Assembly: GCF_002979975.1 (NCBI RefSeq)
Contig: NZ_PCQD01000002.1
Span: forward strand, 248,001-312,000
From: Pseudomonas sp. MYb185
GTDB taxonomy: Bacteria; Pseudomonadota; Gammaproteobacteria; Pseudomonadales; Pseudomonadaceae
Direction of reading: 5' to 3'
DNA: 64,000 nucleotides
Position 1 is the stretch's first letter; the number at the start of each line of letters is the position of its first letter. Shown here one piece after another: positions 43,474 to 52,593 of this stretch. The notes beneath the pieces were generated by a model, which saw only the letters and a list, made by a program, of their open reading frames with translations, was not told where the DNA came from and ran no database searches. A program made the translations under genes and the position numbers.

Positions 43474-43485
43474 CTGCTCGAGCAG
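43474..43485. promoter_or_regulatory. 12-bp palindrome upstream of LuxR gene 2
   Basis: CTGCTCGAGCAG is a perfect palindrome 59 nt upstream of the regulator start at 43415. It could be an autoregulatory site; it does not match the 19-bp element. The support is position and symmetry only. Confidence 0.3.
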
Positions 43486-43576
43486 GCTGTGCCTATAGTT
43501 GCTCACTACGGGCCGCTCAAGCCAGCCGTTTCTGCATCAATATGACGAACTGATCTGTCACAATTTCTTACCCTGA

Positions 43577-44728
43577 TCATGACTGCCCCAGGGTTACCAC
43601 ACTGTTGAGAATCAACCGCACCAATTCGGTCTGGCGGCGCACCCCGGTCTTGGAAAAAATCGCCCGCAGGTGCGCCCTGGCCGTATTGCGCCGGATACCC
43701 AGGGAGCCAGCCGCTTCCTCCAGCGACAGCCCGTTGGCCAGTTCCATCGCCAATGCCGACTCCGACGGAGTGAAGCCGAACACCTGGCGGGTGACCGACG
43801 TGCTGAGCAGGGACTGCCCGACCGCATCGCGGCAATAGATCACCACTGCGGGCTGGCTTTCACCTTCGTCCCAGTCCTGCTGCGGTACCGGCTCCACGAC
43901 GATGCCGAGGCTGACCTGACCGGAGGGACGCGCGATCGACAACGCCTCGGCCAACGCCACGCGGCCACTGGTCGAGCTGGCCGCCGCGGCGCGAATGGAC
44001 TTGTACAGGCGCTTGTTGTCCCCCGGGTAACTGGCTTCCAGGCGACCGCCGACGATCTTCAGTCCATCGCCGGCAGCCAGCATTTCCCGGGCTACCTGGT
44101 TGGTTTCCAGCAGATGGCCATTGCCATCGAGAATCAGGGTGGCGATCGACAGCCGTCCCATCGCCTGGGCATACAGTGCGCTCAGCGAATGCTTGTGACC
44201 AATCAGGCTGTGGATATGCAGGGCCCGGCTCATGTGCGGGATAAGCGCATCACATAGCGCCCGGTCGGTCGCAGAGAAGTCCTTCTGGGTCTCCGGGCGA
44301 GTCACCCGGAAGCGGAAAATACCGCCACTGGGTGGCGCGATATCCACCCCCATCACATGAAAGACATTCTGGTGCGTGCAGTAGTGGCGGTAGTATTCCG
44401 ACTCCCGCCAGCTTTCCAGGCTCATCAGGTCGGTGACGGTGAACACCTGGTTGACCGGGCAGTTGACGAAAGGGGTCTCCGAGCCCGGATAGGTGATGTA
44501 GGAGATGATGCCCTGCCCTTCGATATCACCAATGACCAGCATCAGCCCCTTATCCGAATCCTGCGGAGCCCGCAGGATCAGGGTCACGTAGTTGGCCTGG
44601 AACAGCTTATGCAGGCGCGTCAGGTAGCGGCTCCAGCTGTGGTCGTCCATGGCGGCATCATAGAGTTCACCCAACAGCAGATCGAAGGATGAGGTCTCCA
44701 TGTCCAGGCGTCGCCGGTCAGCGTTCAT
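43577..44728 (-). CDS. LuxR-type transcriptional regulator 3, distal gene of the transporter operon
   Basis: A 383-residue paralogue of the regulators at 42174 and 54851 (shared LFQANYVTLILRAP, HVMGVDIAPPSGGIFRFRVTR, SIARPSGQVSLGIVVEPVP, and C-terminal NTARAHLRAIFSKTGVRRQ). The ATG at 44728 is 7 bp after the RND stop at 44736, so it is cotranscribed with the YCF48 and RND genes, probably with translational coupling. ATG 44701 is an alternative start. A regulator made from the transporter mRNA suggests feedback between uptake and gene control. Confidence 0.82.
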   Translation of the reverse strand: MNADRRRLDMETSSFDLLLGELYDAAMDDHSWSRYLTRLHKLFQANYVTLILRAPQDSDKGLMLVIGDIEGQGIISYITYPGSETPFVNCPVNQVFTVTDLMSLESWRESEYYRHYCTHQNVFHVMGVDIAPPSGGIFRFRVTRPETQKDFSATDRALCDALIPHMSRALHIHSLIGHKHSLSALYAQAMGRLSIATLILDGNGHLLETNQVAREMLAAGDGLKIVGGRLEASYPGDNKRLYKSIRAAAASSTSGRVALAEALSIARPSGQVSLGIVVEPVPQQDWDEGESQPAVVIYCRDAVGQSLLSTSVTRQVFGFTPSESALAMELANGLSLEEAAGSLGIRRNTARAHLRAIFSKTGVRRQTELVRLILNSVVTLGQS

Positions 44729-44735
44729 GATGCGC

Positions 44736-47135
44736 TCAATGACTGCCGGCCGCAGCCAGGTTGGTAGCCGGGCCCGGCTCCGCCTTGACCCGCACCAATG
44801 GCTTGCTGCGATTGAACCAGGCGGCCAGGCCCGGCAGCAGGAAGATCGCACCGAACACGTTGACCAGGAACATGAACGCCAGCAGCACACCCATGTCGGC
44901 CTGGAACTTCAGCGGCGCGAACACCCAGGTACCGACCCCCACCGACATGGTGAAGGCAGTGAACAGTGCCGCGGTGCCCCGCTGGCACATGGCTTCGTAG
45001 AACGAGGTGCGCACATCCTTACCCATCGCCAGCTCATGCTGCATGCGCTCGTACAGATAGATGCCATAATCCACGCCCACCCCCACGCCCAGGGCCATCA
45101 CCGGCAGGGTGGCAACCTTCAGGCCGATGCCGAATACCGCCATCACCGCATTGCACAGGGTGGCGACGATCGCCAGCGGGATCAGCAGGCACAGCACCGC
45201 CCGCCCGGAACGGAAGGTCAACCAGCAGAACAGCGCCACCGCCAGCAACAGGGAGCCATGCATCTGCACCTCGGCCTTCTGCACCGCCTCGTTGGAAGCC
45301 GCCATGACGCCGATATTGCCGCCGGCCATCTTGAACTCGACCTTGGGCTCGTTGATGTTGGCGATGATGTGCTCGACCTGCTCGGTTACCCGGGCGACGG
45401 TGTCGCCTTCATGATCGGTGAGGAACAGCAGTACCTGCATGGTCTGGCAACCATCGACCACCAGGCCGTGGGAGCTGGAGTAGGCCCGCGAGCCCGGCAT
45501 CAGGCCGCGGGACGAACCCGGAATCGCCGACCAACGCGGATTGCCCTCGTTGTTGCCGGCAATCGACACCTTGCCCATGCCGGCCACACTGTGCACCGAG
45601 TTGACCCCTTCGATGCTGCGCGCATGGAAATCCAGCTCCTCCACCGCCCGCATCACATCGGCATCGAGACAGGCTTCCTCAATATCGTTTTCCAGATATA
45701 CCGACAGCACATCCAGACCGATCGAGTAACTGCGGGAGATCTGCGCGTTATCCTGGTTGTAGCGTGAACTCTCGCGCAGCTCCGGGGCACCGACACCGAC
45801 ATCCCCCACGATCAGGTCGCGGCTCTTCCAGGCGCCGGCCACCAGCAGCACCAGGCTGATGGCGAACACGCCCAGTGCGGCCTTTGGCGTCGCCAGTACC
45901 GACAGGCTCCACCACAGGCGGTGCTTGCCGTCCGCACCCAATGACCGCTGGGCATAGGCGCGCCGGTCCAGCCTGAGATAGGAGAGGATGATCGGCAGCA
46001 TCATCTTGTTGGTCACGATCATCAGCAACCCGCCGATACACGCGGTGAGACCCAGCTCATACACGATCGGGATATCGATCAGCATGATCACACCGAAGCC
46101 CAGTGCGTTCATCAACAACGCCAGCGCACCGGGGATGAATATCTTGCAGAACGACACCTTGGCCGCCTCGAAGGAGTTGTGCCCGTCGAGAATGTCCTGT
46201 TTCCAGGCGTTGGTCATCTGCACAGCGTGGGATACACCGATGGAGAAGATCAGGAACGGCACCAGGATCGACATCGGGTCGATACCCATGCCGATCAGCG
46301 GCAACACCCCGAGCAGCCAGATCACCGGCACCAGTGCCACCAGCAGCGCCACCACGGTCTGCACCATGGAGCGCGAATAGAACCACAGCATCAGCGCGGT
46401 GATGATGAAGGCAATGACGAAGAAGCCCATCACCATGAACAGGCCATCGATGACATCCCCCACCAGCTTGGAGAAGCCAACGATACTGATCTCGATGTTG
46501 TCATTCTCGAAGCGGGTACGAATATCTTCCAACTGGGCGGCAATCTCGGAATAGGACACCCGCTCGCCCGTTTCCGGATTGAACTCCTGCAGTTCGGCGT
46601 TGACGATGGCCGCGGTCAGGTCATTGGCCACCAGCCGACCGATCTCGCCGGAACGGGCAGTATTGCTGCGTACCTGTTCCAGATCCTCCGGAGTACCGGA
46701 GAAGTGCGGCGGAATCACCACATCCCCGACGAAGCCGTCCTCGGATATCTCGACATAGCGCACATCCGGAGTGAACAGCGAGCGCACGCTGGCCCGGCGC
46801 ACACCGGGTATGAAGAACACCTCGTCGGTAACCTGACGCAGCACGTCGAGGAACTCGGCGTTGTAGATATCCCCTTCACCGCGCCAGTTGACGCTCACCA
46901 GGATGGTATTGGCACCGCTGAAGGTATCGCTGTAATGGAGATAGTTCTCCATGTACGGATGGGTGATCGGAATCTGCTTGTTGAAGCCCGGGTCCAGCTT
47001 GATCTGCGTAGCGCTGTAGCCCAGCCCCAGGGTGATCAGGATGAAGATCGACAGGAACAGCTTGCGGTTGCCCAACAGGCCATCGGCCATGGCCTCGACC
47101 CAACGATCCACCCAACGACGATTATGCTTGGCCAT
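44736..47135 (-). CDS. RND/MMPL-family transporter
   Basis: A 799-residue membrane protein with the two-fold RND layout. TM1 is near 25-45, a periplasmic loop covers about 45-230, TM2-6 cover 232-375, TM7 is near 415-435, a second loop covers about 440-630, and the last membrane bundle is at 635-780. The polar GVGVGVDYGIYLYER region sits in the second half. This is the COG1033/MMPL group, not the drug-efflux AcrB group. Such proteins sit beside DUF1302, DUF1329 and YCF48 genes in several gammaproteobacterial catabolic clusters and probably move hydrophobic substrates in the envelope. The direction of transport is unknown. No outer-membrane TolC or periplasmic adaptor gene is present. Confidence 0.85.
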   Translation of the reverse strand: MAKHNRRWVDRWVEAMADGLLGNRKLFLSIFILITLGLGYSATQIKLDPGFNKQIPITHPYMENYLHYSDTFSGANTILVSVNWRGEGDIYNAEFLDVLRQVTDEVFFIPGVRRASVRSLFTPDVRYVEISEDGFVGDVVIPPHFSGTPEDLEQVRSNTARSGEIGRLVANDLTAAIVNAELQEFNPETGERVSYSEIAAQLEDIRTRFENDNIEISIVGFSKLVGDVIDGLFMVMGFFVIAFIITALMLWFYSRSMVQTVVALLVALVPVIWLLGVLPLIGMGIDPMSILVPFLIFSIGVSHAVQMTNAWKQDILDGHNSFEAAKVSFCKIFIPGALALLMNALGFGVIMLIDIPIVYELGLTACIGGLLMIVTNKMMLPIILSYLRLDRRAYAQRSLGADGKHRLWWSLSVLATPKAALGVFAISLVLLVAGAWKSRDLIVGDVGVGAPELRESSRYNQDNAQISRSYSIGLDVLSVYLENDIEEACLDADVMRAVEELDFHARSIEGVNSVHSVAGMGKVSIAGNNEGNPRWSAIPGSSRGLMPGSRAYSSSHGLVVDGCQTMQVLLFLTDHEGDTVARVTEQVEHIIANINEPKVEFKMAGGNIGVMAASNEAVQKAEVQMHGSLLLAVALFCWLTFRSGRAVLCLLIPLAIVATLCNAVMAVFGIGLKVATLPVMALGVGVGVDYGIYLYERMQHELAMGKDVRTSFYEAMCQRGTAALFTAFTMSVGVGTWVFAPLKFQADMGVLLAFMFLVNVFGAIFLLPGLAAWFNRSKPLVRVKAEPGPATNLAAAGSH

Positions 47136-47144
47136 GTTACCCCC

Positions 47145-48113
47145 TTATTGACCGATGACAGCGAGATAACCACGATCCTGCTGCAGCAGACCGCTCTGGC
47201 CGGCGACAAACAGGTCGCCGTCAGGCAGGACTACCGCGGAGGTCAGGGTTCCCAGCCCGCGGAGGTAGCCCGAATCGGTAAGCTCGCCCTCATGCGAGAG
47301 ATTGACGTAGGCGCCGCCGGTACCGACGATCACCAGGCCGGAGTCATCCTTGGCATGGCCATACAGCGGCAGGCGATGGGCGATATCGACCTGCTTCCAG
47401 TTCAAACCATCATCCTTGCTGACGAACACGTGACCGCGCATGCCGTAGGTAACCCAGACGTCATTGCCCATGTACGCCACGCCGAACAGCGAGCCACGGT
47501 AGAAAGGCTCGATGCGTTCCCAATTGGTACCGTAGTCCTCGCTACGCAGTACCAGGCCCATCTCGCCGACCATGATCTGCAGGCGCTGCCCGTCGCCGTC
47601 CATGTCATTGAGATGTTCACCATGAATATCCAGTTCGCGTTCCTCCCAGCTGCGGCCCTGGTCGCTGGAGCTGAGGAACTTGCCGAAGCTGCCGTAGGCG
47701 AAGATCCGCTGTCCGTCCGCACTCCAGGTACCCAGCAGCGGCTCGCCCAGTTCCTCGTCCTGCATCAGCACTTCCCAGGTCTCACCAGCGTCGCCACTGT
47801 GCATCAGCACCGCATCGTGACCCACCGCCAGCAGGTCATCCCCGCCCAGCCAGTTCACCCCGGTCAGGGTCACCGGCAGTTCGGCATCACCATGGGTCTG
47901 GCGCCAGGAATTCCCCATGTCGTCGCTGACGATAATGGTGCCGCGCTCGCCTACAGCGATGACCCGCTCACCGAACTGAACCAGGTCATTGATCTGCAGA
48001 CGGGCGAGGTTGAGCTGAACCTGCTGGTCATCGAGCCCATGACGCGGTGAGAAGGCAAAGCCCACCAGCACCGCGACAACAAGACAGAAGGAGTAGCTGA
48101 TCAATTTGCTCAT
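47145..48113 (-). CDS. YCF48/BNR-repeat beta-propeller exported protein
   Basis: A 322-residue protein with an N-terminal membrane anchor or signal (LISYSFCLVVAVLVGFAF) and a chain of BNR-like repeats: IVSDDMGNSWRQ, LMHSGDAGETWEV, LSSSDQGRSWEE, LRSEDYGTNWER and VSKDDGLNWKQ. This is the YCF48/Hcf136-like beta-propeller fold. It stands 9 bp before the RND gene, a pairing also known elsewhere, and probably assists or gates the transporter on the periplasmic side. The ATG at 48113 follows GGTGG; longer frames have no better site. Confidence 0.8.
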   Translation of the reverse strand: MSKLISYSFCLVVAVLVGFAFSPRHGLDDQQVQLNLARLQINDLVQFGERVIAVGERGTIIVSDDMGNSWRQTHGDAELPVTLTGVNWLGGDDLLAVGHDAVLMHSGDAGETWEVLMQDEELGEPLLGTWSADGQRIFAYGSFGKFLSSSDQGRSWEERELDIHGEHLNDMDGDGQRLQIMVGEMGLVLRSEDYGTNWERIEPFYRGSLFGVAYMGNDVWVTYGMRGHVFVSKDDGLNWKQVDIAHRLPLYGHAKDDSGLVIVGTGGAYVNLSHEGELTDSGYLRGLGTLTSAVVLPDGDLFVAGQSGLLQQDRGYLAVIGQ

Positions 48114-48218
48114 GGCGCAATTCCACCCTGTGGGCGGCCTGTTCCAGGCCACCTGTTGTTTTTATGAATCTGCAACTGTTCATGCCCGAGACACAAAGGC
48201 AGCACAGAGAGTGGCTTG

Positions 48219-48262
48219 ATGTTGTTCCAGCGCCGCTTGGCAAACATCGTCCAAATGGCTTA
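48219..48262 (-). promoter_or_regulatory. Transporter-operon promoter with degenerate operator site 7
   Basis: On the minus strand TAAGCCATTTGGACGATGT (48262-48244) keeps the GGACGATG half but not the GTC half. CAACAT (48224-48219) follows after exactly 19 nt. The YCF48 start is 131 nt from the element, farther than at other sites, so the call is weaker. Confidence 0.4.
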
Positions 48263-48315
48263 CGTCCGCGCAAAGCGGCGATACAGAGCCACAACACCTA
48301 CCCCCAGAAAAGCGC

Positions 48316-48337
48316 AAGCCCGCACGGGGGCGGGCTT
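48316..48337 (-). terminator. Terminator downstream of the thiolase gene
   Basis: An 8-bp stem, AAGCCCGC / GCGGGCTT, with a 6-nt loop. On the minus strand it is followed by GCGCTTTTC. It would end the transcript of the MaoC/thiolase genes about 180 bp after the thiolase stop. Confidence 0.65.
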
Positions 48338-48380
48338 GTGGTGGGTCAGTTCCATATCGTCAATCGGTCATACCTGCACT

Positions 48381-48477
48381 GTCATTGCGAGGCCAAAGGC
48401 CGTGGCAATCCATGAGTTCGGATTAACCGGCCAGCACGGGATTGCCACGTCGGCGGTAACCGCCTCCTCGCCATGAC
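48381..48477. repeat. Dispersed-type inverted repeat pair (GTCATTGCGAGG.. family)
   Basis: GTCATTGCGAGG..CCGTGGCAATCC (48381-48411) faces a diverged inverted copy ending CTCGCCATGAC (48438-48477). The two arms can fold together. This resembles palindromic intergenic repeats common in many proteobacterial genomes. With the terminator at 48316 and the operator at 48244 it accounts for the 406-bp gap 48114-48519, in which no gene is seen. Confidence 0.65.
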
Positions 48478-48519
48478 GGAGGGGTGGGGTGTCGCCTACC
48501 CTCCACGTTATGGAACCTA

Positions 48520-49722
48520 TCAGTCCAGCTCGAACAACCCCGCAGCCCCCATACCACCGCCGATACACATGGAAATGACCACATAGCGCACACCACGGCG
48601 ACGCCCTTCGAGCAGGGCATGGCCGACCATCCGGGCACCGCTCATGCCGAATGGGTGGCCGATGGAAATGGCACCGCCATTGACGTTGAGGCGGTCATTG
48701 GGAATGCCGAGGTGATCACGGCAGTACAACACCTGACTGGCAAAGGCCTCGTTGATTTCCCACAGGCCGATGTCCTCGACCTTGAGATTGAAACGCTCCA
48801 GCAGTTTGGGAATGGCGTACACCGGCCCGATCCCCATCTCCTCCGGCTTGCAACCGGCCACGGCGATCCCACGATAGGTGCCCAGCGGCTTGACCCCACG
48901 CCGCTCGGCCTCGGTCCGGCTCATCAGCAGACAGGCCGCGGCGCCATCGGAGAACTGCGAGGCGTTACCGGCGGTGATGTGCTGGCCCTGCTTGATCCAC
49001 TGGCCGTCCTTCCATACCGGCGTCAGCCCCTGCAGCCCTTCCAGGGTGGTGGATGCGCGGTTGCACTCGTCACGGTCAGCGCTTACCTGCTCGTGACCAG
49101 CGGGTTTGCCTTCCTTGTCGAACAGCAGCTTGCTGGCACTCAGTGGCACGATCTCCTCGGCGAACAGCCCGGCCTGCTGCGCCGCAGCGGTGCGCTGCTG
49201 GCTCTGCAGGGCATACTCATCCTGGGCCGCACGACTGATACCGTAACGTTCAGCAACGATTTCCGCGGTCTCGATCATCGGGATATAAGCCGCCGGCGCC
49301 ACCTCCATCACCGCTTCGGAACGCGCCCGATGGGCGTTCTTGTGCTTGGTCTGGGTCAGCGACAGCGACTCGACGCCACCGCCGATGGCCACATCCAGCT
49401 CGCCGGTCATGATCGCCTTGGCCGCCTCGCCGATGGCCATCAGGCCGGAGGCGCACATCCGATCCAGCGCCATGCCCGGCACCGATTCCGGCAGTCCGCC
49501 GGTATAGGCGCACAGGCGGCCGATGTTGTAGCCCTGGGTACCCTGCTGCACCGCCGCGCCCATGATCACATCACCCACATCCGCCGGATCGATGCCGGCG
49601 CGCTCGACCACGGCCCGCACCACATGACCACCCAGTACCGGAGCCTCGGTGTCGTTGAAGGAGCCGCGAAATGACTTGGTCAGAGCGGTGCGCGCGGTAG
49701 CGACGATGACTGCTTCTTGCAT
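48520..49722 (-). CDS. Thiolase (acetyl-CoA acyltransferase), steroid beta-oxidation type
   Basis: A 400-residue thiolase with Cys90 ([13 protein letters not shown]), His356 ([12 protein letters not shown]) and Cys386 ([17 protein letters not shown]), so all catalytic residues are present. It should cleave a 3-ketoacyl-CoA with CoA. Its likely partner in the same operon is the MaoC hydratase 11 bp upstream. It differs from the FadA6-like thiolase at 56262 and may act on the side chain or on a later C/D-ring intermediate. The start [11 protein letters not shown] follows GAGGA with 8-nt spacing. Confidence 0.85.
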   Translation of the reverse strand: MQEAVIVATARTALTKSFRGSFNDTEAPVLGGHVVRAVVERAGIDPADVGDVIMGAAVQQGTQGYNIGRLCAYTGGLPESVPGMALDRMCASGLMAIGEAAKAIMTGELDVAIGGGVESLSLTQTKHKNAHRARSEAVMEVAPAAYIPMIETAEIVAERYGISRAAQDEYALQSQQRTAAAQQAGLFAEEIVPLSASKLLFDKEGKPAGHEQVSADRDECNRASTTLEGLQGLTPVWKDGQWIKQGQHITAGNASQFSDGAAACLLMSRTEAERRGVKPLGTYRGIAVAGCKPEEMGIGPVYAIPKLLERFNLKVEDIGLWEINEAFASQVLYCRDHLGIPNDRLNVNGGAISIGHPFGMSGARMVGHALLEGRRRGVRYVVISMCIGGGMGAAGLFELD

Positions 49723-49733
49723 GATGGTATTCC

Positions 49734-50204
49734 TCAAACTGTCTGATTGAAGGTGTAGCGACTGATGGTGTCCACCACACAGCCCGGGCGGTCACTGCCC
49801 TCGACCTCGACGCTGACCCGTACAACCACCTGGACAGCACCGTTGGCCAGGGTTTCGACCTGGGTAATCTCGCCATTGCCACGGATACGCGCACCCACCC
49901 GCACCGGCGCCGGGAAACGCACCCGGTCACAGCCGTAGTTGACGCCCATCTGCAGGTTCTCCACCTGCATCAGCTGCGGCAGGAAGTAGTTGACCAGCGA
50001 CAGGGTCAGATAGCCGTGGGCGATGGTGCCGCCGAACGGGCCGGCCTTGGCTTTCTCCGGATCCACATGGATCCACTGGTGATCGCCGGTGGCGTCGGCA
50101 AAGGTATCGACACGTTGCTGGTCGATGGTGATCCACTCGGTTACCCCGAGACTCTGGCCCACTGCCTGTTCCAGGGCGGCGGCGTTGTTGAATGTGGTGG
50201 TCAT
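49734..50204 (-). CDS. MaoC-family (R)-specific enoyl-CoA hydratase
   Basis: A 156-residue single hot-dog protein with the complete hydratase motif FADATGDHQWIHVD, where Asp and His are catalytic, followed by PFGGTIAHGYLTLSL. It hydrates a 2-enoyl-CoA to the (R)-3-hydroxy product. That stereochemistry pairs well with a 17beta-HSD4-like SDR, such as the one encoded at 53791. GAGGAG lies upstream of the ATG. The gene is separated from ipdF by the 397-bp repeat region 50205-50601, so it may have its own promoter. Confidence 0.85.
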   Translation of the reverse strand: MTTTFNNAAALEQAVGQSLGVTEWITIDQQRVDTFADATGDHQWIHVDPEKAKAGPFGGTIAHGYLTLSLVNYFLPQLMQVENLQMGVNYGCDRVRFPAPVRVGARIRGNGEITQVETLANGAVQVVVRVSVEVEGSDRPGCVVDTISRYTFNQTV

Positions 50205-50262
50205 GGTGTGCTCCTCGGTATATCTCTTGTTCGTTATCGGATTGCTTTGTGCATGGTCGGGT

Positions 50263-50355
50263 CCGAGGCACCTACCTCAGACACGCCGTGAATCCATCCA
50301 TGGAGGCTCGCGGTTGCCATCCCTGGCAACCGACGGTCTGAGGTAGGTGCCTCGG
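50263..50355. repeat. Nested palindrome, copy A
   Basis: The outer arms, CCGAGGCACCTACCTCAGAC (50263-50282) and its exact inverse (50336-50355), form a 20-bp stem. Inside lies the inner hairpin CGGTTGCCA-TCCC-TGGCAACCG (50311-50332). The core of about 35 bp (50303-50337) is repeated in inverse orientation in copy B. No gene is supported here. Confidence 0.8.
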
Positions 50356-50455
50356 TCCCGCCCTCGCGATCACCGTGCAATCCGCACCAAAACCCAAAAA
50401 AGTTCTGGCTAACTTGGGAACGGCTTTTTCCTGCAGCCGGCACATTGCCTATTGA

Positions 50456-50564
50456 GCACGCTTGCCGGTGGGCTACTGCGGACCGTCGGTTGCCAGGGAT
50501 GGCAACCGCGAGCCTACAGGGACGTACTTGCGGCGTGTCCGCAGTAGCCCGCCGGCAAGCGTGC
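50456..50564. repeat. Nested palindrome, copy B
   Basis: Outer arms of 28 bp (50456-50483 and 50537-50564) pair with a single mismatch. The inner hairpin CGGTTGCCA-GGGA-TGGCAACCG (50487-50508) and flanking GACCGTC..CGCGAGCCT are the inverted form of the copy A core. The outer arms differ completely from those of copy A. The 397-bp stretch 50205-50601 holds only these two structures. Confidence 0.8.
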
Positions 50565-50601
50565 AAGCTCCGAAACACACCGCCGCAACCCACCCACAAC
50601 A

Positions 50602-51396
50602 TCAAGCCTGCTGCGAACTCACAGGCACAATCTCACCCGTCATATAACTGGAGTAGTCACTGGCCAGGAACATCATCACGTTGGCCACCTCCCAGCACTC
50701 GGCACCCCGACCATAAGCCTCTCGGGACTCCAGCTCCTTGAGCAGCGCCTCAGGTGCGGACTTGCGCAGCATCGGGTGTACCGCCAGCGATGGCGCCACG
50801 GCATTGATGCGTACATTGAGTTCGGCAGCTTCCAACGCCGCACAGCGGGTCAGCGCCATCACCCCGGCCTTGGCCGCGGCGTAGTGCGCCTGCTCCTTCT
50901 GCGCCCGCCAGCCCAGAACCGAGGCGTTATTGACGATCACCCCGCCCTGCCCGCGCGCCTTCATCACCTGCAACATATAGCGGGTCATGCGCATGGTGCC
51001 GTTGAGAGTGACGTCGATGACCTTGTTCCACTCGTCATCCTCCATCTCGATCAACGCCTTGGTGGTACCCAGCCCAGCGTTGTTGATCAGGATGTCGATG
51101 CCCTGCAGCTTGTCCTCGGCAAAATCAACCAGTGCCCGCACCTCGGTTTCATCGGTGACGTTGCACAACTTGCCCCATACCGCAGAAAGGCCGGTTTCCT
51201 GCTTGAGCTTGTCCACCGAGGCATTCAGCCGCCCCTCGTGTACATCGCTGATGACGATGCCGCGGCAACCTTCCTCCACCGCCTTGGTCGCGGCAGCGAA
51301 GCCGATGCCGGCACCGGCGGCGGCGGTGATCAGTACCGACTTGCCCTTCAGCAGGCCGTGGCCGGGTACATATTCAGGATTCTTCAGATCATTCAT
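50602..51396 (-). CDS. ipdF: IpdF-like SDR of steroid C/D-ring degradation
   Basis: A 264-residue SDR closely resembling actinobacterial IpdF: start EYVPGHGLLKGKSVLITAAA, the unusual cofactor motif TAAAGAGIGFAAA, INNAGLGTTKALIEMEDDEW, VNNASVLGWRAQ with Ser159, Tyr172 and Lys176, and the tail FLASDYSSYMTGEIVPVSSQ. IpdF oxidises 5-hydroxy-HIP-CoA-type intermediates. In mycobacteria it lies beside fadE30, and here too it is next to an acyl-CoA dehydrogenase gene that ends 2 bp upstream. Confidence 0.88.
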   Translation of the reverse strand: MNDLKNPEYVPGHGLLKGKSVLITAAAGAGIGFAAATKAVEEGCRGIVISDVHEGRLNASVDKLKQETGLSAVWGKLCNVTDETEVRALVDFAEDKLQGIDILINNAGLGTTKALIEMEDDEWNKVIDVTLNGTMRMTRYMLQVMKARGQGGVIVNNASVLGWRAQKEQAHYAAAKAGVMALTRCAALEAAELNVRINAVAPSLAVHPMLRKSAPEALLKELESREAYGRGAECWEVANVMMFLASDYSSYMTGEIVPVSSQQA

Positions 51397-51398
51397 GG

Positions 51399-52583
51399 TT
51401 ATCTGCCTTTGGCTTCCTTGGGCATGCCGAGACCGCGTTCAGCGATGATGTTGCGCTGAATCTGGTTGGTGCCGCCGTAGATGGTGTCCGAGCGGGTGAA
51501 CAGGAACAGGGACTGCAACCGCGTCAGTTCATAGGGTGCTGCATCGATGATGTCCGCTTCGGGGCCGAGTACGTCCATCGCCAGGGCGCCGAGATTGCGG
51601 TGCCAACTCGACCAGTGCAGCTTGTATACCAGCGCAGAGCTGTCAGGCTGGCCCCGCTCGCTGCCCGAGAGCATGCGCATGGCGTTGTAGCGCATCAGTC
51701 GCAGGCCGGTGTGGGCCTCGGCGATGCGCTGGCGGATGCTCGGTTCGCTGGCCGCACCATTGGCCTTGGCGATGCGAATGATGTCATCCAGTTCGTTCTG
51801 GAACTGCATCTGCTGGCCAAGCGTGGAGACACCGCGCTCGAAGCCGAGCAGGCCCATGGCGACCTTCCAGCCATCGCCCGGCGCGCCGACGATATCGGCG
51901 GCCACGGCATCGTCGAAGAACACTTCGTTGAATTCCGAGGTGCCGGTCAGCTGTTCGATCGGCCGTACGGTGATGCCCGGCTGGTGCATGGAAACCAGGA
52001 AGAAACCCAGCCCACGATGGGCCTGGGAATCGGGGGCGGTGCGGGCGACGACGAAGCACCAGTCCGATTCATGGGCCAGCGAGGTCCAGACCTTCTGACC
52101 GCTGATCAGCCACTTGCCGGTGGCCGAATCCAGCCGGGCGCGGGTGCGCACGTTGGCCAGATCCGAGCCGGCACCGGGTTCGGAATATCCCTGGCACCAG
52201 AGTTCGGTGCCGGACAGGATGCCGGGCAGGTAGCGCTGTTTCTGCTCGTCGCTGCCGAAGGCGATCAGCGTGGGGCCGGCCAGGCCTTCGCCAATATGGC
52301 CGACACGACCGGGACCGCCGGCGCGGGCGTATTCCTCGAAGAAGATCACCTGCTGTTCGATCGAGGCGCCGCGACCGCCGTATTCCTTCGGCCAGCCGAC
52401 GCAGGTCCAGCCGCCGGCGGCCAGGTGCTGCTCCCAACGCTTGCGCTCTGCCGGGAACATGTGTTCGTCACCGGGGCCGCCACGGAACTTCAGGTTGGCG
52501 AACTCACCGGTGAGGTTATCGCGCAGCCAGCCGGCGATTTCTTCGCGGAAGGCTTCGTCGGCGGCGCTGAATGTCAGTTTCAT
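51399..52583 (-). CDS. Acyl-CoA dehydrogenase, catalytic-type subunit (pair 1)
   Basis: A 394-residue ACAD with WCQGYSEPGAGSDLANVRTRA (interrupted motif), NGQKVWTSLAHE-type substrate loop (here SGQKVWTS), FNEVFFDDA, LLGFERGV and the C-terminal IYGGTNQIQRNIIAERGLG. The GGTNQIQ motif marks the complete subunit type. It is followed by ipdF and preceded 10 bp upstream by the gene of a second, motif-poor ACAD. The two probably form an alpha2beta2 steroid acyl-CoA dehydrogenase acting on C/D-ring CoA esters. The exact step is not assigned. Confidence 0.85.
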   Translation of the reverse strand: MKLTFSAADEAFREEIAGWLRDNLTGEFANLKFRGGPGDEHMFPAERKRWEQHLAAGGWTCVGWPKEYGGRGASIEQQVIFFEEYARAGGPGRVGHIGEGLAGPTLIAFGSDEQKQRYLPGILSGTELWCQGYSEPGAGSDLANVRTRARLDSATGKWLISGQKVWTSLAHESDWCFVVARTAPDSQAHRGLGFFLVSMHQPGITVRPIEQLTGTSEFNEVFFDDAVAADIVGAPGDGWKVAMGLLGFERGVSTLGQQMQFQNELDDIIRIAKANGAASEPSIRQRIAEAHTGLRLMRYNAMRMLSGSERGQPDSSALVYKLHWSSWHRNLGALAMDVLGPEADIIDAAPYELTRLQSLFLFTRSDTIYGGTNQIQRNIIAERGLGMPKEAKGR

Positions 52584-52593
52584 GATGGCTTCC

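Noticed and set aside
46179-48050. 623-codon plus-strand frame opposite the RND and YCF48 genes
   Set aside because: It is antisense to clear genes, with a composition-driven sequence and no ribosome site or family motif.
50234-50605. 123-codon minus-strand frame between MaoC and ipdF
   Set aside because: It is made up almost entirely of the nested palindromes, so it is repeat sequence rather than a gene.
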